Shown in pieces: positions 1-10,414 of a stretch of DNA of 64,000 nt (position 1 is its first letter; each line of letters begins with the position of its first letter). The notes below the pieces were generated by a model. The model was given only the letters and a program-made list of their open reading frames with translations. It was not told the DNA's origin and ran no database searches. Source of the DNA: Crocinitomicaceae bacterium (GTDB lineage: Bacteria > Bacteroidota > Bacteroidia > Flavobacteriales_D > Crocinitomicaceae). The DNA lies in the NCBI GenBank assembly GCA_024643725.1, contig JAHEMJ010000012.1, positions 186,001 to 250,000 of the forward strand, given 5' to 3'. The translations under genes and the position numbers were made by a program.

Positions 1-368
1 AAACTAGGTTCAAAATCGAGTTGAAGTGCAAGTACACGTTGACAAAACTGAAGAACGGAGGCTTCATCAATCATGATCCCATTGATGCGAATGCGTTCCC
101 TGAAATCAACAATATGTGGAGAGGTGAAAAGTCCTACCGTTTCACCCAATTCGGTTAAAATCGAACTGATGTAAGAACAAGTTGATCCCTTGCCATTCGT
201 CCCTGCGACGTGAATGATTTTGGCTGAATTTTCCTCCAGCTTTAGTTCGGACAGGAGTTGAGAAGTTTGTGATAGTCCGGGTTTGTATGCCCCTGCACCA
301 ATATTTTGATAGGATGGAAATTGTTGGAACATCCAATCGATCGCCGCAGAATAGGAGTTTAATTCCAT
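1..368 (-). CDS. folC: Dihydrofolate synthase/folylpolyglutamate synthase, N-terminal part (truncated by window edge)
   Basis: Manual reverse-strand translation from ATG at 366-368: MELNSYSAAIDWMFQQFPSYQNIGAGAYKPGLSQTSQLL...IIHVAGTNGKGSTCSYISSIL...VGLFTSPHIVDFRERIRING; P-loop GTNGKGST and SPH motif typical of FolC. Not in the ORF track because it has no stop inside the window. Confidence 0.92.
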   Translation of the reverse strand, partial: MELNSYSAAIDWMFQQFPSYQNIGAGAYKPGLSQTSQLLSELKLEENSAKIIHVAGTNGKGSTCSYISSILTELGETVGLFTSPHIVDFRERIRINGIMIDEASVLQFCQRVLALQLDFEPS

Positions 369-372
369 GGAA

Positions 373-1734
373 TTACATCATTTGAAGAAAAAAGACACCG
401 ATGCCAGCAAAGTAACCAATAAGTGCTAAAAGGGCGATGTTTTTGAGGTACCAGAAAAAAGAAATTTTTTCCATTCCCATGGCAACCACTCCAGCTGCTG
501 AACCAATGATGAGCATGGATCCACCAGTTCCTGCGGCATAGGCGATGAGGTGCCAAATTTCGTGGTTTGGTGTGAATTGAAACATCCCCATAGAAGCTGC
601 CACAAGTGGAACATTATCAATGATTGCTGAAGAAATTCCTAGTAAAATCACAAATAACGATGTGGACATACTTTCGCTAACTTGTTGCCCAAACGCGAAG
701 ATCATTCCCATTGATTCCATTGCTGCTATGGTCATTAAAATTCCTAGAAAGAATAGAATACTCGAAAATTCAATTTTAGTCAACGCTTTGATCGTTGGGC
801 TTCCATGGGATTCATGTTCTATTAGTTCCGTCATTGAAAATTGTCGATTGCTGATTAGTTCCGCTAGAATTGCGACGATTCCTACCGCCAACATCATCCC
901 CATGTAGGGCGGGAGGTGTGTGGTCATTTTTAGAATGGGGACAAAAACGATGCATCCTAAACCAGTTAATAAAATGATTATTCCTTGTTTATGTGAGGAA
1001 TCCTTTGCTTCGCTTGGAACAATATCTCCTTTAAATACGGACATAAAAGACGCCAATAGGAGGGGGATAATCAATGAAATCGAAGCCGGTAAAAAGAGAT
1101 GAGCGACGAGTGATCCAGCGTGTACTTTGTTGTTCATCCAAAGCATGGTGGTGGTGACATCGCCTATTGGAGACCATGCTCCACCTGCATTTGCAGCGAT
1201 GATAATAAAACCGGTGTACCATTTTCTAAGTTCGGCATCACTTACAATTTTACGTAGAATACTGATGAGAACGATGGTGGTTGTTAAGTTGTCAATGAGC
1301 GCTGAAAGAAAGAAAGCGATGAGGCAGATAATCCAAAGTAAGTTTCTTTTATTGGTTGCTGTAATGCCTTTTTTCACGACTTGAAATCCATCAAAATGAT
1401 CGATGATTTCAACGACGGTCATAGCACCAATTAAAAAAATGAGAATCTCACATGTTTTTCCAAAATGATGAAGTAACGACCCATCAATAAGTGCGCGTTT
1501 CTGAGAGATCGTTCCGGTTAATTCAGGGATATGAACTTGTCCACATTTCGGATCGTGTAATAATCCAATTACAGGATCTAACCAAAGTGCAATGTGGGGT
1601 AAACCAATATAAATGATGGCCCAAGAAAGCACCATCATAAGCAAAGCAGGTACCAACTTATCCATTTTCAAGCGATGCTCCATGGTGATGGCGGCATAGC
1701 CAAAAAGAAAAACGATAAGTAGGGAAAAAGCCAT
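373..1734 (-). CDS. nhaD: NhaD-type Na+/H+ antiporter
   Basis: 453 aa multi-TM protein; ALIDNLTTTIVLISILRK, NAGGAWSPIGDVTTTMLW and AGTGGSMLIIGSAAGVVAMG motifs typical of NhaD/ArsB-like transporters. Confidence 0.85.
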   Translation of the reverse strand: MAFSLLIVFLFGYAAITMEHRLKMDKLVPALLMMVLSWAIIYIGLPHIALWLDPVIGLLHDPKCGQVHIPELTGTISQKRALIDGSLLHHFGKTCEILIFLIGAMTVVEIIDHFDGFQVVKKGITATNKRNLLWIICLIAFFLSALIDNLTTTIVLISILRKIVSDAELRKWYTGFIIIAANAGGAWSPIGDVTTTMLWMNNKVHAGSLVAHLFLPASISLIIPLLLASFMSVFKGDIVPSEAKDSSHKQGIIILLTGLGCIVFVPILKMTTHLPPYMGMMLAVGIVAILAELISNRQFSMTELIEHESHGSPTIKALTKIEFSSILFFLGILMTIAAMESMGMIFAFGQQVSESMSTSLFVILLGISSAIIDNVPLVAASMGMFQFTPNHEIWHLIAYAAGTGGSMLIIGSAAGVVAMGMEKISFFWYLKNIALLALIGYFAGIGVFFLQMM

Positions 1735-1737
1735 AAA

Positions 1738-2967
1738 CTACACCAACTGTTTCAAGGCGATTTCAAAGGCTGTCTTAGCAATGTTTGTTTTATCAGCGTT
1801 TAATTCGTGTGCTTTTTTCAAAGCATTGAAAATAATCGAACTGGTATCTTCAAAAATCAACTGATCTTCAATGGAATCAAGGTCGTTACTCATCAAATAG
1901 GCAAAAACACGCGCCATTCCACAATTCGCAATAAAATCTGGAATCAGGGATAAATTAGCGTCAGCTTTCTCTGCGATTGGACCAAAGAAAATTTCTTGAT
2001 CGGCGAACGGAACATTCGCACCTGAAGAAATCACTTTGAGTCCGGCTGCTAACAGCTCATTCAAATTCGCTTCGGACAACATGCGGCTTCCGGCGCAAGG
2101 AATGAACACATCCGCAGGTGTGCTCCAAATGCGCGCGTTAACCTCATCAAAAGAAAGCATGTGTTCGCTTTTCAACTCGTTTCCATTTTTCGAAAGGAAC
2201 AGATCTTTTACTTCTTCAAAACTCAATCCATCTTCCTTGATGATTCCGCCAACGCGGTCGATAATCCCAACGATTTTTGCGCCATTTAACGCGAGGTAAT
2301 ATGCTGCGGCTGAACCGACATTACCCCATCCTTGTACGATGACTTTTTTTCCAGCCAAATCGCCTCCCCATAATGAGTAGTAATGACGAATGGATTCAGA
2401 AACACCGTATCCAGTAATCATATCTGCTACAACGTACTTACGGGAAACATCTGGACTTAAGGTTTCGTCTTCAATCACTTTCAAAACACCACGTTGTAAT
2501 TGTCCAATGCGGTTCATTTTCTGAGCTTCCTTCGGTTGGAAATGTCCGTTAAAAACACCCTCCTGTGGATGCCAAACACCACATGATTCAGTAATAGGAA
2601 TGACCTCGTGGATTTCATCAACATTTAAATCCCCGCCTGTTCCGTAGTAATTTTTCAATAGGGGAGAAACCGCTGCAAACCAACGTTTTAAAACGCCTTC
2701 TTTGCGTGGATCTTTTGGGTCAAAATTAATTCCTGATTTAGCTCCACCGATTGCTGGACCAGCAACGGTAAATTTAACTTCCATTGTTTTTGCTAAGGAT
2801 TCTACTTCGCGCTTGTCAAGTCCAACACGCATGCGTGTTCCACCGCCAGCAGCTCCACCGCGAAGGGAGTTGATAACCACCCAACCTTCTGCTTCTGTTT
2901 CAGCATCTTTCCACTCAAAAACGATTTCTGGTCGTTTGTTCTCAAATTTTTGGAGTAAATCTTTCAT
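1738..2967 (-). CDS. Glu/Leu/Phe/Val dehydrogenase family (glutamate dehydrogenase)
   Basis: RGGAAGGGTRMR, GPAIGGAKSGI, VQGWGNVGSAAAYYL. Track start is 3027; internal ATG at 2967 preferred because a TAnnTTTG box lies between the two starts (see findings). Confidence 0.88.
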   Translation of the reverse strand: MKDLLQKFENKRPEIVFEWKDAETEAEGWVVINSLRGGAAGGGTRMRVGLDKREVESLAKTMEVKFTVAGPAIGGAKSGINFDPKDPRKEGVLKRWFAAVSPLLKNYYGTGGDLNVDEIHEVIPITESCGVWHPQEGVFNGHFQPKEAQKMNRIGQLQRGVLKVIEDETLSPDVSRKYVVADMITGYGVSESIRHYYSLWGGDLAGKKVIVQGWGNVGSAAAYYLALNGAKIVGIIDRVGGIIKEDGLSFEEVKDLFLSKNGNELKSEHMLSFDEVNARIWSTPADVFIPCAGSRMLSEANLNELLAAGLKVISSGANVPFADQEIFFGPIAEKADANLSLIPDFIANCGMARVFAYLMSNDLDSIEDQLIFEDTSSIIFNALKKAHELNADKTNIAKTAFEIALKQLV

Positions 2968-3051
2968 TTCTTTTGTTGTATAGGATGCAAAATTAGGAAA
3001 ATGGTCCTTATGGAGCCGGAATTTCAAATTATTTTCAAACAGTTTATTGAC

Positions 3052-4137
3052 TTATTGTGCGCGATGATAGACTCCTGTGCAAAGTTCTTTGCTAGCACCT
3101 GTTACACTTGGAACGTTGGTGTGTTCGCCACGTAAGTGTCGTGCGCCGAGAAAGGCAAAGACGATGGCCTCCTTGAAATCGATGATTTCCTTCTCTGGAA
3201 TCAGGCATTTCCCAGCGAAATGAACACGGAGTCTTTCTATTAAAAAAATGTTTTTCGCTCCACCTCCTGTGATGAAGACCGAATTTAATCCTTCATGGTT
3301 CAGAATATGCGCCACTTGTATGGCGACATGTTCGGTATGGGTTGACAATAAATCAGGCAAGGATAAATGCAAATCGAAATTTGGCAGGTATTGGTCGTTC
3401 AGCCATTCAATGCCCAAGGATTTAGGAGCTGCTTGTTGATAATAACTCAAGGAATTCAAGGTCATGAGTAAATCTTGCTTGACGTTGCCAGAACGCGCAA
3501 GTTCGCCATCTTGGTCAAAGGATTTCCCAATGGATTGCATGAGCATGTTCGATGGGAGATTTGCTGGGGAAATATCAAACGCTTGAATGTTACCGTTTTT
3601 TTTGAAGCTAATATTTGAGAAGCCACCTAAGTTTAAAAATGCTTCTGCCTTTTCTCCGAATAAATGGAAGTCACCGATTGGAACGAGTGGAGCTCCTTGT
3701 CCACCGGCGATCACATCTAAACTCCTAAAGTCATTGATCACGTCGATTCCTGTGTGAAACGCTAAGGTTGCTCCACAGCCAATTTGCGTCGTGAATCCAT
3801 GCTGTGGTTGATGAAAAACGGTGTGTCCGTGCGAAGCGATTGCCATAATTTGCGTCGAGGAAAGGGCATGTGCTTGCATGAATTCAGACACCATTTCTGC
3901 AAAACATAGACTTAGTTCTTTGTCGAAATGTTGAAGAGCTTCGGCGGACATTTTTGTAACGTGTCCTAGCTTTTCTAGAATGGCATCAGGATAACTAAAT
4001 GTATGAGAATGAAGCAGGTTAAATTCAATTTTATCCGCTTGAAAATCAAAGCAAACATGAGCAATATCCAATCCGTCGAGGGATGTCCCTGACATCAGAC
4101 CTAAAATCTCCATTTTATTCCGGTTTATTTCTTTCAT
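3052..4137 (-). CDS. anmK: Anhydro-N-acetylmuramic acid kinase
   Basis: MEILGLMSGTSLDGLDIAH N-terminus, FLNLGGFSNIS, FITGGGAKN, EAIVFAFLGA motifs of AnmK. Confidence 0.93.
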   Translation of the reverse strand: MKEINRNKMEILGLMSGTSLDGLDIAHVCFDFQADKIEFNLLHSHTFSYPDAILEKLGHVTKMSAEALQHFDKELSLCFAEMVSEFMQAHALSSTQIMAIASHGHTVFHQPQHGFTTQIGCGATLAFHTGIDVINDFRSLDVIAGGQGAPLVPIGDFHLFGEKAEAFLNLGGFSNISFKKNGNIQAFDISPANLPSNMLMQSIGKSFDQDGELARSGNVKQDLLMTLNSLSYYQQAAPKSLGIEWLNDQYLPNFDLHLSLPDLLSTHTEHVAIQVAHILNHEGLNSVFITGGGAKNIFLIERLRVHFAGKCLIPEKEIIDFKEAIVFAFLGARHLRGEHTNVPSVTGASKELCTGVYHRAQ

Positions 4138-4186
4138 GCTTGGCAGAATTCATTTATTTTTGTTCAAAATTAAAAAATCAATCAAC

Positions 4187-5329
4187 ATGAATTTTGAATT
4201 GACAGAAGAGCAACTTGCGGTAAAGGAAGCAGCTAGGGATTTTGCTCAAAACGTATTGAAGCCAGGAGTAATCGATCGCGATAACAACCAACGTTTTCCT
4301 GCAGAGGAAATCAAGCAACTTGCTGAGTTAGGTTTTATGGGAATGATGGTAGATCCTCAATATGGTGGAAGTGGCATGGACACTTTGTCCTACGTGCTAG
4401 CCATGGAAGAAATTTCTAAAGTGGATGCTTCTGCGTCCGTTTGTATGTCCGTGAACAATTCATTGGTTTGTTGGGGATTGGAGAAATATGGTTCGGAAGA
4501 ACAAAAACAAAAATTCTTAGTGCCTTTGGCGACAGGTGAGAAAATCGGTGCTTTCTGTTTATCAGAACCAGAAGCAGGATCGGATGCAACTTCTCAACGC
4601 ACAACTGCAGTTGACATGGGAGATTACTATTTGTTGAACGGTACGAAAAACTGGATAACAAATGGTTCATCGGCTTCCACTTATTTGGTGATTGCACAAA
4701 CAAATACGGAATTAGGACACAAAGGAATCAATGCCTTGATTGTAGAGCGTGGAATGGAAGGATTTGTTGTTGGTGCTAAAGAAGACAAAATGGGTATTCG
4801 CGGAAGTGATACACATACCTTGTTATTCAACGATGTAAAAGTTCCGAAAGCGAATCGCATTGGCGAGGATGGATTTGGATTCACGTTTGCCATGAAAGTG
4901 TTAAGCGGTGGAAGAATCGGAATTGCAGCACAAGCCTTAGGAATTGCAGCAGGTGCATTTGAATTAGCGACAGCTTATTCAAAAGAGCGCAAGGCGTTTG
5001 GAAAGGAGATTTACAAACACCAAGCAATTGCATTTAAATTGGCTGATATGGCTACAGAAATCGAAGCAGCACGTTTGTTGGTTTACAAATCAGCAATGGA
5101 TAAAGACATGGGTAAAAATTACGACCAGTCTAGTGCGATGGCTAAATTATACGCATCCAAAGTTGCGATGGAACAAACCGTGGAGGCTGTTCAAATTCAC
5201 GGTGGATATGGATTTGTAAAAGAATACCATGTTGAGCGATTAATGCGCGATGCGAAAATTACACAGATTTACGAAGGAACTTCAGAGGTGCAAAAAATTG
5301 TCATTTCTCGAGGTGTTCTTGCGGATTAA
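4187..5329 (+). CDS. Acyl-CoA dehydrogenase
   Basis: MNFELTEEQLAVKEAARDFA; FCLSEPEAGSDA; QIHGGYGFVKEYHVERLMRDAKITQIYEGTSEVQ. ATG at 4187 preferred over track start 4136, which overlaps the divergent anmK start. Confidence 0.95.
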   Translation: MNFELTEEQLAVKEAARDFAQNVLKPGVIDRDNNQRFPAEEIKQLAELGFMGMMVDPQYGGSGMDTLSYVLAMEEISKVDASASVCMSVNNSLVCWGLEKYGSEEQKQKFLVPLATGEKIGAFCLSEPEAGSDATSQRTTAVDMGDYYLLNGTKNWITNGSSASTYLVIAQTNTELGHKGINALIVERGMEGFVVGAKEDKMGIRGSDTHTLLFNDVKVPKANRIGEDGFGFTFAMKVLSGGRIGIAAQALGIAAGAFELATAYSKERKAFGKEIYKHQAIAFKLADMATEIEAARLLVYKSAMDKDMGKNYDQSSAMAKLYASKVAMEQTVEAVQIHGGYGFVKEYHVERLMRDAKITQIYEGTSEVQKIVISRGVLAD

Positions 5330-5346
5330 TTAGAAATATTCGAATT

Positions 5347-5871
5347 ATGTTAGCTCCTTTTAACTTACAAAAGTGGATCGATGAGAACAGAGATCTACTG
5401 AAGCCGCCAGTGTCGAACAAGAACTTGTACAAAGAAGCTGGTGATTTTATTGTGATGGTTGTTGCTGGCCCAAATGCCAGAAAGGACTATCATTTCAACG
5501 AAAGTGAGGAGCTATTCTATCAAATTGAAGGAGATATTACCGTGCGTGTTCAAGAAAATGGTCAAGCGAAAGATGTGATCATTCAGGAGGGAGAAATGTT
5601 TTTACTTCCAGCGAACACGCCACATTCTCCATCACGCGGAGCAAACACAGTTGGACTAGTGATTGAACGCGTTCGAAAAGGAACGGACTTGCAAGATGGT
5701 TTGATGTGGTTTTGCGAGAAATGCAATAACCATTTGAAAACATACCGTTTTCCACTTTCGAATATCGAACAGGATTTTATTCCTCGATTCAAAGAGTTTT
5801 ATGGTTCCGAAGAAATGAGAACATGTTCCGAATGTGGACATGTCATGGAAGTAGATCCTAACTTTGTTTAG
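5347..5871 (+). CDS. 3-hydroxyanthranilate 3,4-dioxygenase
   Basis: 174 aa cupin: FNESEELFYQIEGDITVRV, LPANTPHSPSR, C-terminal CEKC...CSECG rubredoxin-like metal site typical of bacterial 3-HAO. Confidence 0.92.
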   Translation: MLAPFNLQKWIDENRDLLKPPVSNKNLYKEAGDFIVMVVAGPNARKDYHFNESEELFYQIEGDITVRVQENGQAKDVIIQEGEMFLLPANTPHSPSRGANTVGLVIERVRKGTDLQDGLMWFCEKCNNHLKTYRFPLSNIEQDFIPRFKEFYGSEEMRTCSECGHVMEVDPNFV

Positions 5872-5889
5872 CAGGATTTTCTCTTCTTT

Positions 5890-6321
5890 TTATTGAGGTT
5901 GATACGTATAACGGTGAGATTGACCCGTTTGGAAAATGTCCTCTACAAGCACCAATTGTTTATTGCGTAATTCTTTGATGCTAAACTCGTGTGTCGGTGT
6001 TGACGTAGTATCTGTATAGAAATAAAGCGTTTCATCCTTTTCAGCAAATTCCCAACGTCCATTTGCATAAGTCCCTTGAATTTGACCTAAAGCATTTGTT
6101 GTTGTCGAGTAAGAATACGTACCATCTTTGTCAATACTTAACTTGGTTGTGAAATCACCGTTAAAGGCGTTGTTTCCACTTACTGAATATGCTTTTAACA
6201 CCCAATCATTGCAAAGTCGAGCTTTTCTAGTCAACGCAGAGAAATTAGGTCCTTCACTGTATTTATGGCATGAAGAAAAGAACAATGTAGAGATAAAAAG
6301 GGCTGCGATTGCGATTCTCAT
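5890..6321 (-). CDS. Lipocalin-like secreted lipoprotein, hypothetical
   Basis: Start re-set to internal ATG: MRIAIAALFISTLFFSSCHKYSEGP lipobox; beta-rich DKDGTYSYSTTTNALGQIQGTYANGRWEF. Confidence 0.7.
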   Translation of the reverse strand: MRIAIAALFISTLFFSSCHKYSEGPNFSALTRKARLCNDWVLKAYSVSGNNAFNGDFTTKLSIDKDGTYSYSTTTNALGQIQGTYANGRWEFAEKDETLYFYTDTTSTPTHEFSIKELRNKQLVLVEDIFQTGQSHRYTYQPQ

Positions 6322-6389
6322 AGTTAAGTTTTTTTTCAAATGTACTAAACAAACTGCAATTTTCAGCACAATCCTTGTAATTTTGTAAC

Positions 6390-6755
6390 ATGAAAACGAT
6401 TCCATACATCTTTGCCTTGTGTTTCTTATTTTCTTGTCAAGGGTCTGACGTGCAAGAGAAAAAGACCGAATTAAAAAAAGAAAAAACAATTCCAGTACAT
6501 GCGAATGCTCAATTGGATTTCTCCGTCGAGGGGATGGTTTGTCAAATGGGTTGCGGTGGATCTATGCGAAAGGAATTGAAAAACGCAGGTGGTGTGGAGC
6601 GTGTGGATGTCAATTTTGTCGAAGACCAAAAAATTCAAAAAGTAACAGTGAGTTATGATTCATTGATGATTTCAGCTGAAAAAATCAGCTCGATTTTGAA
6701 CACAATCAACGACAAACAATTCACTGCTAAGATTATAGCCAAAAAATCCATTTAA
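6390..6755 (+). CDS. Lipoprotein with heavy-metal-associated (HMA-like) domain
   Basis: Lipobox LCFLFSCQG; LDFSVEGMVCQMGCGGSMRKELKNAGGVERVDVNF resembles the HMA fold with a CxxGC variant metal site. Confidence 0.75.
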   Translation: MKTIPYIFALCFLFSCQGSDVQEKKTELKKEKTIPVHANAQLDFSVEGMVCQMGCGGSMRKELKNAGGVERVDVNFVEDQKIQKVTVSYDSLMISAEKISSILNTINDKQFTAKIIAKKSI

Positions 6756-7516
6756 TGGAACTATTTTATCGAGAAATGGGAGAGGGGCAACCCTTAGTCA
6801 TCCTACACGGACTTTTTGGATTTTCCGATAACTGGCAGACCCAAGCGAAGAAATTTTCCGATTATTATCGTGTGATCTTAGTTGATTTGCGCAATCATGG
6901 ACATTCTCCTTGGTCGGATGCGTTTTCATATGCGCTCATGGTCGAAGATTTGAAATCCTTATTTGATGCGTTGAATTTAACGGATGTCATCTTGCTCGGA
7001 CATTCAATGGGTGGAAAAGTAGCGATGCATTTTGCTCAGAAATATGAGGACCGTCTCAATAAATTGATTGTTGTGGATATGGGTGTAAAGTCCTATCCTT
7101 TGCATCACGAACATATCCTAAAAGCATTTCACGAGATTGACCTCAGTAAGCTTTCTGCACGCAGTGAAGCGGAGGCCATATTGAAACAGTTTATTGATTC
7201 CGATGGAGTACGACAATTTCTTTTAAAAAATCTATATTGGATGGAAAAAGGAAAGCTTTCTTGGCGCGTGAATTTTCCTGTTTTAGAGAGAGAAATGTCA
7301 GAAATATTAAGTTCATTACCTGAGAAGGAAGTACTCACGTCTACCTTGTTTATTCGAGGAGAATTATCCAATTACATTTTGGATTCGGACATCCCAATTT
7401 TGGAGTCTTATTTTCCAGACTCTCAATTAATTTCTGTTGAAAACGCTGGTCATTGGGTCCATGCAGAAGCGCCGGAAGCATTCGTCGACGCTGTTCTTGG
7501 ATTTTGTTTGAGATAA
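6755..7516 (+). CDS. Alpha/beta fold hydrolase
   Basis: LVILHGLFGFSDNW, VDLRNHGHSPWS, LLGHSMGGKVAM nucleophile elbow, ENAGHWVHAEAPEAF catalytic His. Confidence 0.92.
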   Translation: MELFYREMGEGQPLVILHGLFGFSDNWQTQAKKFSDYYRVILVDLRNHGHSPWSDAFSYALMVEDLKSLFDALNLTDVILLGHSMGGKVAMHFAQKYEDRLNKLIVVDMGVKSYPLHHEHILKAFHEIDLSKLSARSEAEAILKQFIDSDGVRQFLLKNLYWMEKGKLSWRVNFPVLEREMSEILSSLPEKEVLTSTLFIRGELSNYILDSDIPILESYFPDSQLISVENAGHWVHAEAPEAFVDAVLGFCLR

Positions 7517-7545
7517 AAAAAACCGCCCATTTCTGAGCGGTTTTT
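7515..7545. terminator. Bidirectional rho-independent terminator
   Basis: AAAAAACCGC-CCATTTCTGA-GCGGTTTTT stem flanked by A- and T-tracts between convergent genes. Confidence 0.85.
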
Positions 7546-7567
7546 CAACGATTTATTTTTCTTGTTC

Positions 7568-9385
7568 TTAGTGTTGAACAATGAATTTACGTGTTTCAAC
7601 AGTTGTTCCGTTTGTAAGAATAACTGTGTACATTCCGTTTGTCAAAGCAGCTGTGTTGAATGCTGTAGCAGCACCATTTACTGTTTGATTTGCAACTACT
7701 TTACCAGTTAAATCAACGATTTGAATAGAACCTTGTGTCATGTTGCTTTCGATTGTTACCACATCAGAAGATGGGTTCGGGTAAACAGAAAGATTTGACG
7801 TCGTTTCTTCATTCACTCCTAATACACCCATGTTCATGCGGATTGCAAATGCATTTCCATTGGAATAAGATGCATCACCAATTAAGTGAATCATAGAAGC
7901 GTACCAAGGTTGAAGAACTGTTTCATCATTCAAGATGCGAATGATGTTTGTGTTTGATGCATCTACTTCAGTTAATACAGCAGCGAAATACGCTCCATCA
8001 GCTAAAGCAACTGGAAGAGGGAAGAATACGGTGATTTTTCCTGCAGAAACATCCGCTGCTGTCACTGTGTAATAATCGCTTTCAGCAACGTTTCCGTTTA
8101 AGTCTGTTAACGATTGGTATCCATCAGCAAAGAATGTAGCTGTATCAATCATAGAAACTTGGATTGTTGTTCCAGCTGTTGTTGCACTAGAAATTCCAAT
8201 CTCCAAAGAAACCACAACGTTGTTTGTGTTTCCACCACGTAAGTGATACATGTTAGCGAATACTGTTCCAGTTGGTGTGTTGAAAGAGTTAGATCCTAAC
8301 GTTGTAGTTGTTTGTAATTCAGTTGGATTGATTCCGATACCATCCAATGCATATACATTGTTTGTTACTTCGAAATTACGTTTCCCTGTGTTGTTAGCGA
8401 ATAGTGCACTTCCAGAAACTTCTTCCGTTGAAGATACAGTGTATAACCCGTTGTATACTCCAACTGCTAAGTTTGGTGTTTCTGTAGCACCATAAGCAAG
8501 TGTATCTCCAGAGTTAATCGCACCAACACTGTAGTTGTATGTCAAACCAGAACCAAAGTTCACGTTTGCTACGGTATTTGAGTTTGCTGCAGACCCGAAA
8601 TTAAATACGCTTCCACCGATGTCATAAGATGCATCTAAATGAGCAACTGGTGTTTTTCCGTACTCAATTCCTAAGTTATTTGTTCCTGCAACAAATGGAG
8701 ACAATGAACGCAAATCGTAAGCTGGTTGCTCAACGATTTTCACGTCATCTACTAACCAAGCGTAATCCCAAGAACCGATATAACGTAAACGGAATTTCAC
8801 GTTTGCGTGTCCACCTGCTGCTGAAGAGATGTTTACTTGAGAGTTTTCTTGGTACAAAGTACTTAATGATTTGTCAGCATTCACAGGGAATTGAATCCAA
8901 GTTGTACCGTTATCATTACTGATTTCAAAGATTGTCTCAGTGGTTTGCCACATACGAACGCGTTGGTTGAACTCAAGAACCACATTTGGGTACATCGAAC
9001 AATCGATTGTTCCGGTGTAAGTTAATAACGCATCTTGGTTACCGTTATTTGCTCCAACTGCATCTGAATCAAACAATGCGTATCCGTTTTCGTTTGTCAC
9101 TGTGTTGTTTGGGTCAACCCAAGCACCAGTGCTGTATCCAAGGGATGTCGAAGTGCTAGTAGAGATTACCCAATCTTGAGCATCACCTGTTAAGTTCGAA
9201 ATTGCCCATTGAGAAGCAGTTGAGAAATCGTTAGACCAAATGGTAACTTTTTGTTGAGCACTTGGTTTAACGCTAGATTTTTGAATGACTTCCACATTCA
9301 TTTCTTTAGCCGCTGTTTTATGTTTCTGCGCAGAAACACCAAAGCTAGCAAGGGCTAAGGCTGTTAATAAGTAGACTTTTTTCAT
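7568..9385 (-). CDS. Secreted protein with T9SS type A C-terminal sorting domain
   Basis: Signal peptide MKKVYLLTALALASFGVSAQ; C-term NLSVYPNPSSDVVTIES...GMYTVILTNGTTVETRKFIVQH typical of T9SS type A CTD; N-terminal jelly-roll/MAM-like region. Confidence 0.85.
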   Translation of the reverse strand: MKKVYLLTALALASFGVSAQKHKTAAKEMNVEVIQKSSVKPSAQQKVTIWSNDFSTASQWAISNLTGDAQDWVISTSTSTSLGYSTGAWVDPNNTVTNENGYALFDSDAVGANNGNQDALLTYTGTIDCSMYPNVVLEFNQRVRMWQTTETIFEISNDNGTTWIQFPVNADKSLSTLYQENSQVNISSAAGGHANVKFRLRYIGSWDYAWLVDDVKIVEQPAYDLRSLSPFVAGTNNLGIEYGKTPVAHLDASYDIGGSVFNFGSAANSNTVANVNFGSGLTYNYSVGAINSGDTLAYGATETPNLAVGVYNGLYTVSSTEEVSGSALFANNTGKRNFEVTNNVYALDGIGINPTELQTTTTLGSNSFNTPTGTVFANMYHLRGGNTNNVVVSLEIGISSATTAGTTIQVSMIDTATFFADGYQSLTDLNGNVAESDYYTVTAADVSAGKITVFFPLPVALADGAYFAAVLTEVDASNTNIIRILNDETVLQPWYASMIHLIGDASYSNGNAFAIRMNMGVLGVNEETTSNLSVYPNPSSDVVTIESNMTQGSIQIVDLTGKVVANQTVNGAATAFNTAALTNGMYTVILTNGTTVETRKFIVQH

Positions 9386-9448
9386 AATTAATTAATTTAT
9401 AAGTGAGGCGAATTTAACGAAAAAAAGTTATTCATTCAAATGAATGAA

Positions 9449-10414
9449 CTAATATTCACGATGGAATAAATAATTGGCTAGGGCACTCAATTCATCTATT
9501 GAATTATTCGCTTGAACCGTTGCCAATGCGTTCATTGCGAAATCATAATGTTTACGCATTTCTTCCTGACATCGTTGTTGAATCTGTAAAGCTTCAAAAA
9601 TCGTTTTGGTTTCGCTTAATTTCTTATCGGCATTGACTTCTGATTGCAGTACATCCAATGCATTCAATTGTTCCGTCGAGGCATATGTTTTAGCGAGAAT
9701 GGAAAGGAGTGTTTTCTTGTTGGCTAGGACGTCACCACCCACTTGTTTTCCTACTTTGTCAGGATCTCCATACAAGTCAAGTAAATCATCTTGAATTTGA
9801 AAGGCAATGCCTAAATGTTCCCCGAAAGCATAAAGTGCCTGTCGGTTTTCTGCTGTTGTTTCGCCAATAATTGCACCCATTTCCAAGGCGCAACCCAATA
9901 AAACGGATGTCTTAAGTCGAATCATTTCGATGTATTCTTTAGCACTCACATCGTTTCGTGTCTCAAAATCCATGTCCATTTGTTGTCCTTCACATACTTC
10001 AATGGCCGTTTTATTAAACAATGCGAGTAGGCTTGGAATCAAATGTGCGGGATGCTTGCAAATTTGCTCATACGCTTTAACAAAAAGTACATCGCCAGAT
10101 AAAATGGCAATATTGGTGTTCCATTTCTCATGAACAGTAGCTTTTGCTCTTCGCAGAGGTGCTTCGTCCATAATGTCATCATGGATCAATGAGAAATTGT
10201 GAAAAAGCTCAACCGCCATGGCTGCGGACATACTTTCCTCTGATGTTTTACCAAAGAGTTTCCCAGACATTAGCGTTAACATGGGCCTCATGCGTTTACC
10301 GCCAAGCGTCATGAAATAGCGAAGTGGGTCGTATAGGTTGACGGGACTTTGAGGGAAAGAAAACGATTCGATTTCTTTTTCAATCAATGTAGTATATGAT
10401 GCGAGTGTATTCAT
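9449..10414 (-). CDS. Polyprenyl synthetase family protein
   Basis: [42 protein letters not shown] (first and second Asp-rich motifs). Confidence 0.93.
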   Translation of the reverse strand: MNTLASYTTLIEKEIESFSFPQSPVNLYDPLRYFMTLGGKRMRPMLTLMSGKLFGKTSEESMSAAMAVELFHNFSLIHDDIMDEAPLRRAKATVHEKWNTNIAILSGDVLFVKAYEQICKHPAHLIPSLLALFNKTAIEVCEGQQMDMDFETRNDVSAKEYIEMIRLKTSVLLGCALEMGAIIGETTAENRQALYAFGEHLGIAFQIQDDLLDLYGDPDKVGKQVGGDVLANKKTLLSILAKTYASTEQLNALDVLQSEVNADKKLSETKTIFEALQIQQRCQEEMRKHYDFAMNALATVQANNSIDELSALANYLFHREY

